A stretch of DNA of 64,000 nucleotides from JAMWCX01 sp964352425 (GCA_964352425.1 CAYGRZ010000001.1:1-64000), one strand, 5' to 3'. Shown: positions 7,610-16,449, numbered from the stretch's first letter. The notes: generated by a model from the sequence alone, not told the origin. A program made the numbers and translations.

Positions 7610-8599
7610 ATGAAGATTGTCGTTGACGCGATGGGTAGTGATCGCGCTCCTGCGGTCGAGGTTGAAGGTGCGGTAGAGGCCGTAAAGGAATATGGCCACG
7701 ACGTGGTGCTGGTCGGTGACGAGCCGATCGTGCGCGAGGAGCTTAAAAAGCACGAGGACTTCGGCGATAAGATCACGGTCGTCCACGCCGGCGAGAGGAT
7801 CGAGATGCATGAGCCTGCGGCGATCTCGGTTAGGCGCAAGCGGAAGTCGTCGATTGTCGTCGGCATGGAGCTGCTCAAGCGCGATGAAGCCGACGGGTTC
7901 GTCAGCGCCGGCAATACAGGGGCCGTCGTATGCGCCGCGATGCTGTCGCTCAGGCTTCTGCCGGGCGTAGAGAGGCCGGGGATAGCCATCGTCATACCGA
8001 CGCTCCTGGGCACGTCCGTTATCATCGATGTGGGTGCCAACATCGACCCGAAGCCGATGCACCTGCTCCAATACGGGATAATGGCGGATGCGTATTGCAG
8101 GTACATATTGCACAAGGAAAATCCAAAAGTCGGCCTGCTGAATGTCGGTGAGGAAGCATCGAAGGGCACCGATTTTATCAAGGAGGCTCACACGCTCCTC
8201 AGCGAATCGAAGCTCAATTTTATAGGCAACATCGAAGGGCGGGACATCTACGCGGGTACCGCGGATATAGTCCTGTGCGACGGGTTTGTCGGTAATGTGA
8301 TACTGAAAGTGTCCGAGAGCGTCATCGATACGCTGGTGAAGCTGATCAAACAGGAGATCAAGGCGAATTTCATCGCGACGCTCGGCGCGCTGCTGGCGAG
8401 CCCCGCGTTCAACGCGCTGAAGAAGAAGATGGACTACGCCGAGTACGGCGGGGCGCCGCTGTTGGGCGTAGACGGAAGGTGCATCATAAGCCACGGCTCG
8501 TCGACCCCGAAAGCGATAAAGAACGCGATACGCGTTGCGGCCGATTTCAAAACCAACGATGTCAACAAACATATCCTCGAAGAACTGGAAACCTACTAA
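7610..8599 (+). CDS. plsX: Phosphate acyltransferase PlsX
   Basis: Makes acyl phosphate from acyl-ACP as the donor for glycerol-3-phosphate acylation at the membrane. The start is ATG 7610 (MKIVVDAMGSDRAP), with GGAGG at 7596-7600; a TTG three codons earlier is less likely. The 329-residue length is typical. Recognisable blocks are GFVSAGNTGAVVCAAML, IIDVGANIDPKP, GLLNVGEEASKG and LCDGFVGNVILK. It is followed directly by fabH and fabD. Confidence 0.97.
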   Translation: MKIVVDAMGSDRAPAVEVEGAVEAVKEYGHDVVLVGDEPIVREELKKHEDFGDKITVVHAGERIEMHEPAAISVRRKRKSSIVVGMELLKRDEADGFVSAGNTGAVVCAAMLSLRLLPGVERPGIAIVIPTLLGTSVIIDVGANIDPKPMHLLQYGIMADAYCRYILHKENPKVGLLNVGEEASKGTDFIKEAHTLLSESKLNFIGNIEGRDIYAGTADIVLCDGFVGNVILKVSESVIDTLVKLIKQEIKANFIATLGALLASPAFNALKKKMDYAEYGGAPLLGVDGRCIISHGSSTPKAIKNAIRVAADFKTNDVNKHILEELETY

Positions 8600-8601
8600 A
8601 T

Positions 8602-9588
8602 ATGTGCCAAACGAAGAAAGCCGGGATACTGGGGTTAGGTAAATATCTTCCCGAGAAGAGGCTTACGAACAAGGACCTCGAACGCATCGTCGATACGACT
8701 GACGAATGGATCTTCACGCGCACCGGGATAAAAGAGCGCCGGATAGCCCGCGACGACGAAGCGACCAGCGACATGGCTACAGAGGCTGCCAGGAAGGCGC
8801 TCTCGGCCGCCGGCCTGGAGGCGAAAGATATCGACCTGATCATCGTGGCCACGATAACCCCCGACATGTTCTTCCCGGCGACGGCGTGCCTTGTCCAGGA
8901 GAAGATAGGCGCGCGCCAGGTTCCGGCATTCGATATAAGCGTCGCCTGCTCAGGATTTATCTACGGGCTTTCGATAGCAAATCAGTTCATAAGCTCAGGT
9001 ACCTACAAGCACGCGCTCGTGATCGCCGCCGAGAAGCTGTCGTCGATAACCGACTGGACCGACCGGTCGACCTGCGTGCTCTTCGGTGACGGGGCAGGCG
9101 CGGCGGTGCTCGGCCCCGTCGAGAAGGGCGGGATACTTTCGATGCATCTCGGCGCCGACGGGAAGCAGGGCGACCTGATAAAGCTGCCCGCCGGCGGCTC
9201 GCGGATACCGGCCAGCAGGAAGAGCGTCGAGGACAAGCTCCACTTCATAAAGATGAACGGCGCGGAGCTCTTCAAGCATGCCGTGCGCATCATGGCCGAC
9301 GCGGCGCTTGAAGCGACGAGGCCGCTCGGGCTGAAGGCTGACGACCTGAACCTCGTCATACCGCACCAGGCAAATATCAGGATCCTGAATGCCGCGGCAA
9401 AACGGATGGGCCTGTCACAGGATAAGATATACCTGAATATCGAAAAATACGGCAACATGTCGGCAGCTTCGAGCGCGGTCGCGCTCGTCGAGGCCGTTGA
9501 AGAAGGCAGGATCAAGAAGGGCGACAAGATCCTGCTCGACGCCTTCGGCGGAGGGCTGACATGGGGAGCTATAGTGATCGAGTGGTGA
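8602..9588 (+). CDS. fabH: Beta-ketoacyl-ACP synthase III
   Basis: Starts fatty-acid elongation by condensing acetyl-CoA with malonyl-ACP. The start is ATG 8602, two bases after the plsX stop. The 328-residue protein carries the full Cys-His-Asn triad: Cys in DISVACSGFIYGL (about residue 117), His in IPHQANIRI (about 257) and Asn in EKYGNMSAAS (about 287). The C-terminal AFGGGLTWGA matches the family. Acetyl-CoA is shared with Pta encoded just upstream. Confidence 0.97.
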   Translation: MCQTKKAGILGLGKYLPEKRLTNKDLERIVDTTDEWIFTRTGIKERRIARDDEATSDMATEAARKALSAAGLEAKDIDLIIVATITPDMFFPATACLVQEKIGARQVPAFDISVACSGFIYGLSIANQFISSGTYKHALVIAAEKLSSITDWTDRSTCVLFGDGAGAAVLGPVEKGGILSMHLGADGKQGDLIKLPAGGSRIPASRKSVEDKLHFIKMNGAELFKHAVRIMADAALEATRPLGLKADDLNLVIPHQANIRILNAAAKRMGLSQDKIYLNIEKYGNMSAASSAVALVEAVEEGRIKKGDKILLDAFGGGLTWGAIVIEW

Positions 9589-9624
9589 CCGCATGTTAAA
9601 TTCCAATTTCCAAAGGACATCATC

Positions 9625-10554
9625 ATGACAGAATGTGCGTTCATATTTCCGGGGCAGGGCTCGCAGGCGGTCGGCATGGGCAAGGACCTTTACGAAAACT
9701 TTCCGCAGGCCAAGGAGGTTTTCGATACGGCGAACACAGTCCTGAAGTTCGATATAAAGAAACTCTGCTTCGAAGGTCCGCAGGAAGATCTTTCGACGAC
9801 ACACAACAGCCAGCCTGCCATCCTCGCGACGAGTATCGCGGCATTGCGGGTATTTGAAGCATCGCCGCTCTTCGCACACTACACACCGAAGTTCTGTATG
9901 GGCCTCAGTCTCGGCGAATACACGGCGCTCGTCGCTGCAGGGTGCATCTCTTTTGAAGACGCGCTCGTGCTGGTCAGGAAGCGCGGCGAGTACATGGAAG
10001 ACGCCTCCCGCAGGAATCCCGGCACAATGGCGTGCGTGATCGGTATGGACCTGAAGGCGGTCGAGGATCTCTGCAAAGGCCTCGGCTGCGAGATAGCGAA
10101 CCTTAATTGCCCCGGGCAGGTGGTCGTATCCGGCAAGACGAACAATATTGAGCTTTTCGCGAGCCTTGCGAAGGATAAGGGCGCAAAGCGGGTGCTGTTG
10201 CTCGACGTGAGCGGTCCGTTCCATTCATCGCTTATGACGGGGGCGCGCGATAAGCTCAAGGATTACATCGAAAAGGTCCGGATATCGGCGCCGAAGATAC
10301 CGTTCATCAGTAATGTCGACGCACAGCCTCAGACCGATCCCGCGAAGATCAAGGAGAACCTGATAGCGCAGGTGAATTCCAGGACGCTGTGGGAGGGGTC
10401 GATGAAGCTTGTCGCCCAAAGCGGGGTCAGGACATTTGTCGAAATAGGGCCGGGGCAGGTGCTTAAGGGGCTGGCGAAGAAGATCGATCCCAAGCTCGAG
10501 CTGAAGAATGTCGGCACCGTCGTGGACCTCCAGATACACGTAACGGCGCCGTAA
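9625..10554 (+). CDS. fabD: Malonyl-CoA:ACP transacylase
   Basis: Loads malonyl groups on acyl carrier protein for fatty-acid synthesis. The N-terminal IFPGQGSQAVGMG, the nucleophile elbow GLSLGEYTALVAAG (Ser about residue 95) and the His-containing VSGPFHSSLM are all present. Length is 309 aa. The 36-bp spacer before it holds a short tandem of AAATTCC-like heptamers. fabG and acpP, which often follow fabD, are not here; an unrelated peptidase gene comes next. Confidence 0.96.
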   Translation: MTECAFIFPGQGSQAVGMGKDLYENFPQAKEVFDTANTVLKFDIKKLCFEGPQEDLSTTHNSQPAILATSIAALRVFEASPLFAHYTPKFCMGLSLGEYTALVAAGCISFEDALVLVRKRGEYMEDASRRNPGTMACVIGMDLKAVEDLCKGLGCEIANLNCPGQVVVSGKTNNIELFASLAKDKGAKRVLLLDVSGPFHSSLMTGARDKLKDYIEKVRISAPKIPFISNVDAQPQTDPAKIKENLIAQVNSRTLWEGSMKLVAQSGVRTFVEIGPGQVLKGLAKKIDPKLELKNVGTVVDLQIHVTAP

Positions 10555-10575
10555 GTAGCCGGTCCTGCGCACATC

Positions 10576-11997
10576 ATGAAGATCGCACTCTCCAGGAGCT
10601 TCATTACAGCTGTTGCCGCCAGCCTTACGCTGTCCCTGCTGGTTCTCGCAAAAGGCGGTTACCTGTTTCCGAAAAAGACCGGTTCATTCGAATATATCAG
10701 GAAGGGTGAGGCTCTCCTCGATAAAGGCAACTACACGGGCGCTATTGCCCTGTTCGAGAAAGCCAACGCCGCATCACCCGAGAACAAGACAATCGCCGAT
10801 GACCTGATATATTCTTATTCAAAGCACGCTGCACGGCTCGCCGACGGGGAAAAATATGACGATGCGGTCTCTTACATGGTCAAGGCATATGGCATAGCAG
10901 CGAACGCATATACGATGCAGAACCTGGCGCTTACCTTTGAGAAGAAGGCATTGTATGAGGCAAGGCGCGAAGAATGGCCCAAAGCACTCAATAGCTTCGA
11001 AAAGGCGCGGCTCGCCGCGGAAGATTCAAATATCGCGATCAAAAGCCTGAGGATCTCACTGTACAATGACGCGGCGAACGAATTCAAGGCCGGACGTAGC
11101 AAGCTTGCGATCACACTCCTGAAGCAGGCTGCGCTCGTTTACCAGGATAGCCATATATTCTCGCTGCTTGGCACAATTTATTATAAGCTTTCCGATCTTG
11201 AGAAGGCCCGTTTTTATTTTGAAAAGGCCCGGCTCCTCGATCCGCAGGATAGGGACCTGGCAGAGGGCGTGCGCAAGGTGTCGAGTGAGCTCGAACTGTC
11301 GCAGGAAAAGACGGTCAGGCAGATCCCGCATTTTGAACTGCGGTACGACAAAGGCCAGCAGATCGACTCAGGCTATGTGGCGGGCGTGCTGGAGAGGGCC
11401 TATTTTGACGTCGGGAAAGACCTGGGGTATTATCCCGGTTCAAAGACCACGGTATTTTTTTACTCAACCGGTAATTTCAGGGACATATTCAAGACGCCGA
11501 GCATCGTGAGGGCGTTCTACGATGGCAATATGAGGATACCCATGCCTGAATCGGCGCTCGATGCGAAGGAGTTGGCGAGTTATCTGTATCATGAGTACAC
11601 GCATGCGGTGCTGTCGGCAATGACCGGCAATATCTGTCCGCCGTGGCTCGGCGAGGGCATTGCCGTATGGGAAGAGGTGAGGTGGACCCGGCCGGGCGCT
11701 GTAATTAAACTGCCGGAGAAGGCCCTTGAAGGGCGCGCGCTTACGGTGCAGCGCTTGAGCGACGCTTTTAAGGGCACGGCCGCCGAAAAGACGGATATCC
11801 AGCTCTATTATTTACTCGCGTATACCGTCGCTGATTATATCGTGGATACGTGGGGGCCGGGCGGGCTGCGCGATGTCTTGGGGAGGATATCGGACGGAGC
11901 TCACGCGATAAATGCGATCGACGACGAGTTTTCTATCAGTGAAAAAGAATTCGATACGCGGTGGATTAATTATCTCCGGGGAAAATACGTAAACTAG
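10576..11997 (+). CDS. TPR protein with C-terminal gluzincin-type peptidase domain
   Basis: A 473-residue envelope-associated protein. An N-terminal hydrophobic segment (about residues 9-26) acts as signal anchor or signal peptide. Several tetratricopeptide repeats follow (about residues 35-240, for example GNYTGAIALFEKANAASPEN). The C-terminal part is peptidase MA-like: zinc motif HEYTH at residues 339-343 and a downstream Glu in GEGIAVWEE. Such TPR-peptidase fusions are thought to act in cell-envelope protein turnover, but the substrate is unknown. No obvious Shine-Dalgarno is visible. Confidence 0.82.
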   Translation: MKIALSRSFITAVAASLTLSLLVLAKGGYLFPKKTGSFEYIRKGEALLDKGNYTGAIALFEKANAASPENKTIADDLIYSYSKHAARLADGEKYDDAVSYMVKAYGIAANAYTMQNLALTFEKKALYEARREEWPKALNSFEKARLAAEDSNIAIKSLRISLYNDAANEFKAGRSKLAITLLKQAALVYQDSHIFSLLGTIYYKLSDLEKARFYFEKARLLDPQDRDLAEGVRKVSSELELSQEKTVRQIPHFELRYDKGQQIDSGYVAGVLERAYFDVGKDLGYYPGSKTTVFFYSTGNFRDIFKTPSIVRAFYDGNMRIPMPESALDAKELASYLYHEYTHAVLSAMTGNICPPWLGEGIAVWEEVRWTRPGAVIKLPEKALEGRALTVQRLSDAFKGTAAEKTDIQLYYLLAYTVADYIVDTWGPGGLRDVLGRISDGAHAINAIDDEFSISEKEFDTRWINYLRGKYVN

Positions 11998-12007
11998 GAG
12001 GGTTGCA

Positions 12008-12586
12008 ATGGGAAAATCGCTCAAGGGGACGAAGACGGAAAGGAACCTGCTGGCGGCATTCGCGGGCGAGTCGCAGGCCAGAAACAGGTACACATATTTC
12101 GCGAGCGCCGCCCGCAAGGGTGGCTACGAGCAGATAGCGAATATCTTCACCGAGACGGCCGAGAACGAAAAAGAGCACGCGAAGATATTCTTCAAGCATC
12201 TCGAGGGCGGCGATGTCGTCATCAACGCGGCGTACCCGGCCGGCTCGATCAGGGACACGAAGGCGAACCTGGAAGCGGCGGCCGACGGTGAGAAGCTGGA
12301 ATGGACGACCCTCTACGCCGATTTCGCGAAGACGGCCACAGACGAGGGCTTCCCTGACGTGGCGCGGTCTTTCGAGCAGATCGGGAAAGTCGAGAGATTC
12401 CACGAGGCGAGGTACAGGAAGCTTATCGATAACATCGCGAAGAATGAGGTCTTCAAGCGCACGCAGCTAGCGAAGTGGCATTGCATCAATTGCGGCTACG
12501 TGCACGAAGGCGCAGAGGCGCCGAACGAATGCCCCGCGTGCAGGCATCCGCGGGCATACTACGAAATATTGGCCGAGAACTTCTAG
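12008..12586 (+). CDS. rbr: Rubrerythrin
   Basis: A 192-residue non-haem diiron peroxidase that reduces hydrogen peroxide in anaerobes. The N-terminal four-helix ferritin-like domain has the metal-binding Glu/His residues in AFAGESQARNRY and ENEKEHAK. The C-terminal rubredoxin-like domain has CINCG and CPAC pairs. It starts 11 bp after the TPR-peptidase gene with AGGAGG upstream. Its presence supports an anaerobic, oxygen-exposed lifestyle. Confidence 0.96.
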   Translation: MGKSLKGTKTERNLLAAFAGESQARNRYTYFASAARKGGYEQIANIFTETAENEKEHAKIFFKHLEGGDVVINAAYPAGSIRDTKANLEAAADGEKLEWTTLYADFAKTATDEGFPDVARSFEQIGKVERFHEARYRKLIDNIAKNEVFKRTQLAKWHCINCGYVHEGAEAPNECPACRHPRAYYEILAENF

Positions 12587-12588
12587 CC

Positions 12589-12897
12589 ATGGCACGGGCC
12601 CTGGCGGAAACAATAGGTTACCGGAAGGGCGCTATAGTCAGCCGCGAAATAGCGCGGAAGAGGGCCGGAACGGTCACGGTCTTCGCGTTCGATAAGGGAC
12701 AGGCCTTAAGCGAGCACACGGCCCCGTTCGATGCGATCGTCTATATCCTTGACGGACAGGCCCAGATCACCATCGCGGGGTCGCGCCGTCCGGCAAAGGC
12801 GGGCGAGATGGTGGTGATGCCGGCTGATAAGCCGCACGCGCTGAAGGCGGCGCGGCGATTCAAGATGCTGCTTATCATGTTAAGATCCGGGGACTAA
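12589..12897 (+). CDS. Small cupin-domain protein
   Basis: A 102-residue single cupin_2 barrel. The start is ATG 12589, two bases after the rubrerythrin stop; a longer open frame upstream is out of frame with rubrerythrin and is not used. The motif-1-like region is EHTAPFDAIVYILDG and motif-2-like is GEMVVMPADKPHAL. Stand-alone cupins of this kind often bind a metal or small ligand. The position beside rubrerythrin hints at a stress role, which is only inference. Confidence 0.85.
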   Translation: MARALAETIGYRKGAIVSREIARKRAGTVTVFAFDKGQALSEHTAPFDAIVYILDGQAQITIAGSRRPAKAGEMVVMPADKPHALKAARRFKMLLIMLRSGD

Positions 12898-12899
12898 AG

Positions 12900-14537
12900 G
12901 TGTTCCGGCCGACAGAGGTGCTCTTTAGTCCCACGACGAGATGTAACCTGCGCTGCGCCCACTGCGATGTAGAGCGCACCGGAAAGACGCTTTCGGCCGG
13001 CAGTGCGAAGAGATTTCTTAAAGGGTGCGCAAGGCTCGGCGTAAAGCGCGTCGGTTTTACCGGCGGAGAGCCGTTCCTGGCGCTGGATTTCCTCTGTGAT
13101 GTAAGTTCTGAGGCTCTCAGGCAGGGATTTCTCTTCGACAGGATCATGACCAACGGTGTGTGGTGGAGCGACACTCTCGCGATGGCCGGGTCGCTTATGC
13201 GGCTGCGGGGCGCAGGCTACGACGGTTCGATATGTGTCAGCGTCGATGCATTCCACGCTCAGGGCATAAAAAAGGCGGCAGAGTTTATTAAGACCGCCGT
13301 TTCGGTCTGGCGAAGGCCTGACATTGTATCCGTCGCGTATGTGGGCGGCTGCCGGGACAGACAGACCGCCCGGAAGCTCGACGCACTCGACAAAGCGGTG
13401 AAGGGAGCAGGCATATGTATCAGGAAGGTCAAGATACCTCTTTCGGCGGCCGGCAGGGGAACGGCAGTAAAGGGAGCCTGGGACGGCGCGTGGTTTAAAG
13501 AAGACCATTGCAGGGGACCCGGCAACGCGTTTTTCGTTTTGCCCAGCGGCGACGTCAAGCCGTGCTGCGGGTACGCGACGCTCAGACGGGAACTGACGGT
13601 GGGTAATATACAGCGCGACAGCGCGCATGATATCATGAAAAATATCCGCGGCAATCGTTTCGTCAGCGCCGTCTTCAATTCCGGTTTGAGCGCGATACGG
13701 AAAAAGCTCGAAGCGGGGCTCTGGCGCTTCCCGGGCAAGACGACCGACCATTGCTTTTTCTGCGAGTACCTCCTAAAAAAAGTTCCGCGAAAGGTGCTCG
13801 CAAAGGCCCTGGCAACGATCCTCCTGTTCTTATTCGCAATCACCTTCCAGGCATCCGCGCAGGAGCTTAAGCCCGCGAAAGACATGCGCCGTATACCCGC
13901 AAAAGTGCTGCGCAGGATCGATATCCCGGCATGGTATCACGAAGGCATGTTCTACGACGGCAAATCGTTATGGCTGGCCAACGGCGAAAAAGGAAAGATA
14001 TGGGTCATCGACGCTTCCTCGGGTAAGGTGACCTCTGAGATTGTTCCCGTCGCCGATTTCGCCGAGGCATTGATACGGCGTCCCGACGGAGCCTTGTTCA
14101 CGACCGAATGGTATACCATGAAGCTGTATAAGGTCAGGCTGGAAGGCGGCCGGCTCGTGCCGGAATCGGAGCTGTCGTTCTATCCCGCGCATCCGGCCGG
14201 GCTTGCCAGCGACGAAAAACGCCTGTTCGTCGTCGTATGGAAGCGCGGCTTCGGCACGAAGTTCGAGCTCGTCGAGCTTGATGCCGGCATGAAGATAATC
14301 AACAGGATGATGATCAAGGGTATCCATGAGCCTGACCAGCTTACGTGGGACGGCAAAGACCTCTGGGCGTCGAGCTGGTACTCTAAGCGCGTGTACAGGA
14401 TCGATACCGTTGTATGGGAGATTACAGGATATTTCAACTCGCCGGTAACAAAGACGACGGGTATCGCCTGGGACGGTAAATACATGTGGGTGACCGGCAC
14501 ATACGGTGACCTGTACCAGATGGAGATAGGAGGGTAG
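12900..14537 (+). CDS. Radical SAM protein fused through a membrane segment to a propeller-like domain
   Basis: Residues 1-295 are a radical SAM enzyme: Cys15, Cys19 and Cys22 form CxxxCxxC for the [4Fe-4S] cluster (TTRCNLRCAHC), and GFTGGEP binds SAM. A SPASM-like set of cysteines follows (DHCRGPG, KPCCGY, HCFFCEY). Residues about 300-316 are strongly hydrophobic and preceded by KKVPRK, then ASAQ, which reads like a signal anchor or signal peptide. Residues about 330-545 carry repeated WLANGEKGKIWVID/GIAWDGKYMWVTG units like glutamine-cyclotransferase propellers. No stop separates the parts. GTG at 13794 could be an internal start for a separate secreted protein, but its ribosome site is poor. 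The substrate is unknown. Confidence 0.75.
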   Translation: MFRPTEVLFSPTTRCNLRCAHCDVERTGKTLSAGSAKRFLKGCARLGVKRVGFTGGEPFLALDFLCDVSSEALRQGFLFDRIMTNGVWWSDTLAMAGSLMRLRGAGYDGSICVSVDAFHAQGIKKAAEFIKTAVSVWRRPDIVSVAYVGGCRDRQTARKLDALDKAVKGAGICIRKVKIPLSAAGRGTAVKGAWDGAWFKEDHCRGPGNAFFVLPSGDVKPCCGYATLRRELTVGNIQRDSAHDIMKNIRGNRFVSAVFNSGLSAIRKKLEAGLWRFPGKTTDHCFFCEYLLKKVPRKVLAKALATILLFLFAITFQASAQELKPAKDMRRIPAKVLRRIDIPAWYHEGMFYDGKSLWLANGEKGKIWVIDASSGKVTSEIVPVADFAEALIRRPDGALFTTEWYTMKLYKVRLEGGRLVPESELSFYPAHPAGLASDEKRLFVVVWKRGFGTKFELVELDAGMKIINRMMIKGIHEPDQLTWDGKDLWASSWYSKRVYRIDTVVWEITGYFNSPVTKTTGIAWDGKYMWVTGTYGDLYQMEIGG

Positions 14538-14541
14538 CGCC

Positions 14542-15129
14542 GTGGGGCGTATAGTGAGAGAGATCCCGGCGGTACTGATGCTCGCCGTCATAGTGGCGGC
14601 ATTGTGCGTGTGCGCCCGGCAGCATGCCTGTGCGGCGGCGAAGATAACGGTGACGAGCGCCTCTTTTAAAGAGGGCCAGATGATGCCCGAAAAGCACGCG
14701 TATGACAAAGACAATTCTTCGCCTTCGATAGGATGGTCCGGGATCCCTGCGGGCACCAGGACTATAGCCGTTATCTGCGATGACCCTGATGCGCCTTCGG
14801 GCAGCTGGGTGCATTGGGTCATATTCAATATTCCCGCTTCTGCGATCGGGTTGCCGGAAGGTATACCGATGGCTGAACAGTTCGATGACGGCACGTTGCA
14901 GGGAACCAACGATTTTAAGAAACCCGGTTATGACGGCCCCTATCCGCCGTACGGGACGCACAGGTATGTCTTTACAGTGTATGCCCTCGACATGGTGTCA
15001 GATCTCGCGCAGGATGCGACGAGGCAGGACCTTATGCGCGCTATGGGCGGCCACGTGCTTGGCACGGGCTCGCTCACGGGACGGTATAAAAGAAAAATTG
15101 ACACCCCCAAAGAGGATGTGATAGAGTAA
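14542..15129 (+). CDS. Secreted PEBP (YbhB/YbcL, Raf-kinase-inhibitor-like) protein
   Basis: A 195-residue protein with a signal peptide (hydrophobic residues about 9-25, cleavage near ACAA) and one PEBP domain. Signatures are SPSIGWSGIPAGTRTIAVIC, DDPDAPSGSWVHWV and GPYPPYGTHRYVFTVYALD. Bacterial PEBP proteins bind anionic ligands, but their roles are poorly known. The start is GTG 14542, supported by AGGAGG 9 nt upstream. It follows the radical SAM fusion by 4 bp and may work with its extracytoplasmic domain (inference). Confidence 0.9.
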   Translation: MGRIVREIPAVLMLAVIVAALCVCARQHACAAAKITVTSASFKEGQMMPEKHAYDKDNSSPSIGWSGIPAGTRTIAVICDDPDAPSGSWVHWVIFNIPASAIGLPEGIPMAEQFDDGTLQGTNDFKKPGYDGPYPPYGTHRYVFTVYALDMVSDLAQDATRQDLMRAMGGHVLGTGSLTGRYKRKIDTPKEDVIE

Positions 15130-15137
15130 ATCTGCTC

Positions 15138-16148
15138 ATGGATACAAAGAATATATGCATAATCGGTGACGGTGGTTGGGGCACGACATTAGGTATCCTG
15201 CTCTCCGGCAAAGGATGCAGCGTAACGCTCTGGGGGGCGTTTCCTGATTATATTGAAACGTTCCGCAGAGCCCGGCAGAATATAAAATTCCTGCCCGGCG
15301 TAAAGCTGCCCGACAGTTTTAAGCTCACCTCCGACCTCGAAGAGGCCCTCAGGAATAAAGATATCGTCGTCCTTGCCGTCCCGTCGCAATATATGAGGGC
15401 GGTCCTCATGATGCTCAAGATGGAGAATCTCGAAGGCAAGGTCCTGGTGAGCGTTGCAAAAGGTATAGAGAATACCACGCTTAAGAGGATGTCGGAAGTG
15501 ATCGGCGAGATCCTCGGCGCACGGCAGGTCGCTGTCCTCTCGGGACCGACGATAGCCCTCGAGGTCGTCAACGGCGTACCGACCTCAGCGGTAATAGCGT
15601 CAAAAGACCGCATCCTTGCATCGGAGCTCCAGGATCTCTTTATGACAGAGCGGTTCCGCATTTATACGAATGATGACGTCATTGGCGTTGAACTCGGGGG
15701 CTCGCTTAAGAACATTATCGCCATCGCCGCCGGCACGCTCGACGCGCTCGGTTTTGGGACCAATTCGAAGGCGGCGCTGCTGACCCGGGGCATCGTCGAG
15801 ATGGCGAGGCTCGGCGTCGCTATGGGCGCCAAGCGCGATACCTTTTACGGGTTAAGCGGCCTGGGCGACCTCACGACGACCTGCACAAGCCAGTATTCGA
15901 GAAACAGATGGCTCGGGGAAGAGATAGGCAGGGGCAGGAAGATGAAGGATATCGTGAAAGAGACTGAGATGGTCGTCGAGGGTGTCGCAACCGCGCGATC
16001 CGCGTATGACCTGTCGAAAAAATATAAAGTCGATATGCCCATAACCACCGAGATCTACAGGGTCCTCTACGAAAACAAAGACCCCAAGCAAGCCATCCGC
16101 GACCTCATGACACGGCCATCCAAGACCGAGATCGAATACCTTTCTTAA
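15138..16148 (+). CDS. gpsA: Glycerol-3-phosphate dehydrogenase [NAD(P)+]
   Basis: Reduces dihydroxyacetone phosphate to sn-glycerol-3-phosphate, the backbone for phospholipids. The 336-residue protein has the Rossmann motif GDGGWGTTLG, the VAKGIE and LSGPTIALEV blocks, the catalytic lysine region ELGGSLKNIIAIAAG and LSGLGDLTTTC. It provides the acceptor for the PlsX/PlsC lipid route found elsewhere in the window. No convincing terminator follows; the next feature is the tRNA-Pro region. Confidence 0.97.
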   Translation: MDTKNICIIGDGGWGTTLGILLSGKGCSVTLWGAFPDYIETFRRARQNIKFLPGVKLPDSFKLTSDLEEALRNKDIVVLAVPSQYMRAVLMMLKMENLEGKVLVSVAKGIENTTLKRMSEVIGEILGARQVAVLSGPTIALEVVNGVPTSAVIASKDRILASELQDLFMTERFRIYTNDDVIGVELGGSLKNIIAIAAGTLDALGFGTNSKAALLTRGIVEMARLGVAMGAKRDTFYGLSGLGDLTTTCTSQYSRNRWLGEEIGRGRKMKDIVKETEMVVEGVATARSAYDLSKKYKVDMPITTEIYRVLYENKDPKQAIRDLMTRPSKTEIEYLS

Positions 16149-16216
16149 AAAGCGTTTCCGCCACCGATTATATACCCAAAAACATCTTTTTTGTTCCATA
16201 AAGCATGCGGATTTGA

Positions 16217-16222
16217 TATAAT
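16217..16222 (+). promoter_or_regulatory. -10 element upstream of the tRNA-Pro fragment
   Basis: A perfect TATAAT lies 34 bp before the tRNA-Pro 5' fragment. The -35 is weak (TTCCAT at 17 bp, or TTGTTC at 20 bp). It is probably the promoter of an originally intact tRNA copy. Confidence 0.45.
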
Positions 16223-16256
16223 ACTGGCCTGCCATTATCAATATTATGGTGTATGT

Positions 16257-16288
16257 CGGGGCGTAGCGCAGACCGGCTAGCGCACTTG
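16257..16288 (+). pseudogene. 5' fragment of a tRNA-Pro gene
   Basis: These 32 bases match the first part of the intact tRNA-Pro downstream with only two differences, covering the acceptor 5' strand, D-arm and the start of the anticodon stem. The similarity stops in the anticodon stem and no T-arm or acceptor 3' strand follows, so it cannot fold into a tRNA. It has its own TATAAT upstream. It looks like the remnant of a tandem tRNA duplication. Confidence 0.8.
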
Positions 16289-16296
16289 TTCAATGA

Positions 16297-16416
16297 GCAG
16301 ATGCGTTATGTCCGTCCGAAGGACGACATAACGCATAGGCCGCAGGCCGTCTGCGAATTAATCCCGCAAGACTCAGCTTAAGAGATCGCAGTCAGCTATA
16401 AAGTTGTCTTGCGGGA
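16297..16416 (+). other. Structured non-coding spacer between tRNA copies
   Basis: Two strong folds are visible. First, ATGCGTTATGTC (16301-16312) pairs with GACATAACGCAT (16325-16336) and is capped by GTCC-GAA-GGAC with one bulged C. A small GGCC-GCA-GGCC hairpin follows (16338-16348), and GCAG/CTGC (16297-16300 with 16351-16354) could close a three-way junction. Second, TCCCGCAAGAC (16362-16372) pairs perfectly with GTCTTGCGGGA (16406-16416) across a 33-nt loop. No T-tract or open frame is present. It may be an inserted palindromic element or a small RNA. Confidence 0.5.
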
Positions 16417-16436
16417 CTTGGGATTAGATATATAAT
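16409..16436 (+). promoter_or_regulatory. Promoter of tRNA-Pro and probably the hom operon
   Basis: TATAAT at 16431-16436 lies 13 bp before the tRNA-Pro 5' end. The best -35 is TTGCGG (16409-16414) with a 16-bp spacer, three matches to consensus. A strong -10 with a weak -35 is common for stable-RNA genes. The -35 overlaps the arm of the 11-bp inverted repeat. Confidence 0.55.
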
Positions 16437-16449
16437 AGCGAATTCATAT

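Noticed and set aside
7580..8572. 330-codon minus-strand frame opposite plsX
   Set aside because: Exact shadow of a conserved gene; the translation shows no domain and no ribosome site.
16301..16336. Integron attC site
   Set aside because: The palindrome has GTTATGTC...GACATAAC, the reverse arrangement of attC core sites (RYYYAAC...GTTRRRY), and there is no integrase or cassette array.
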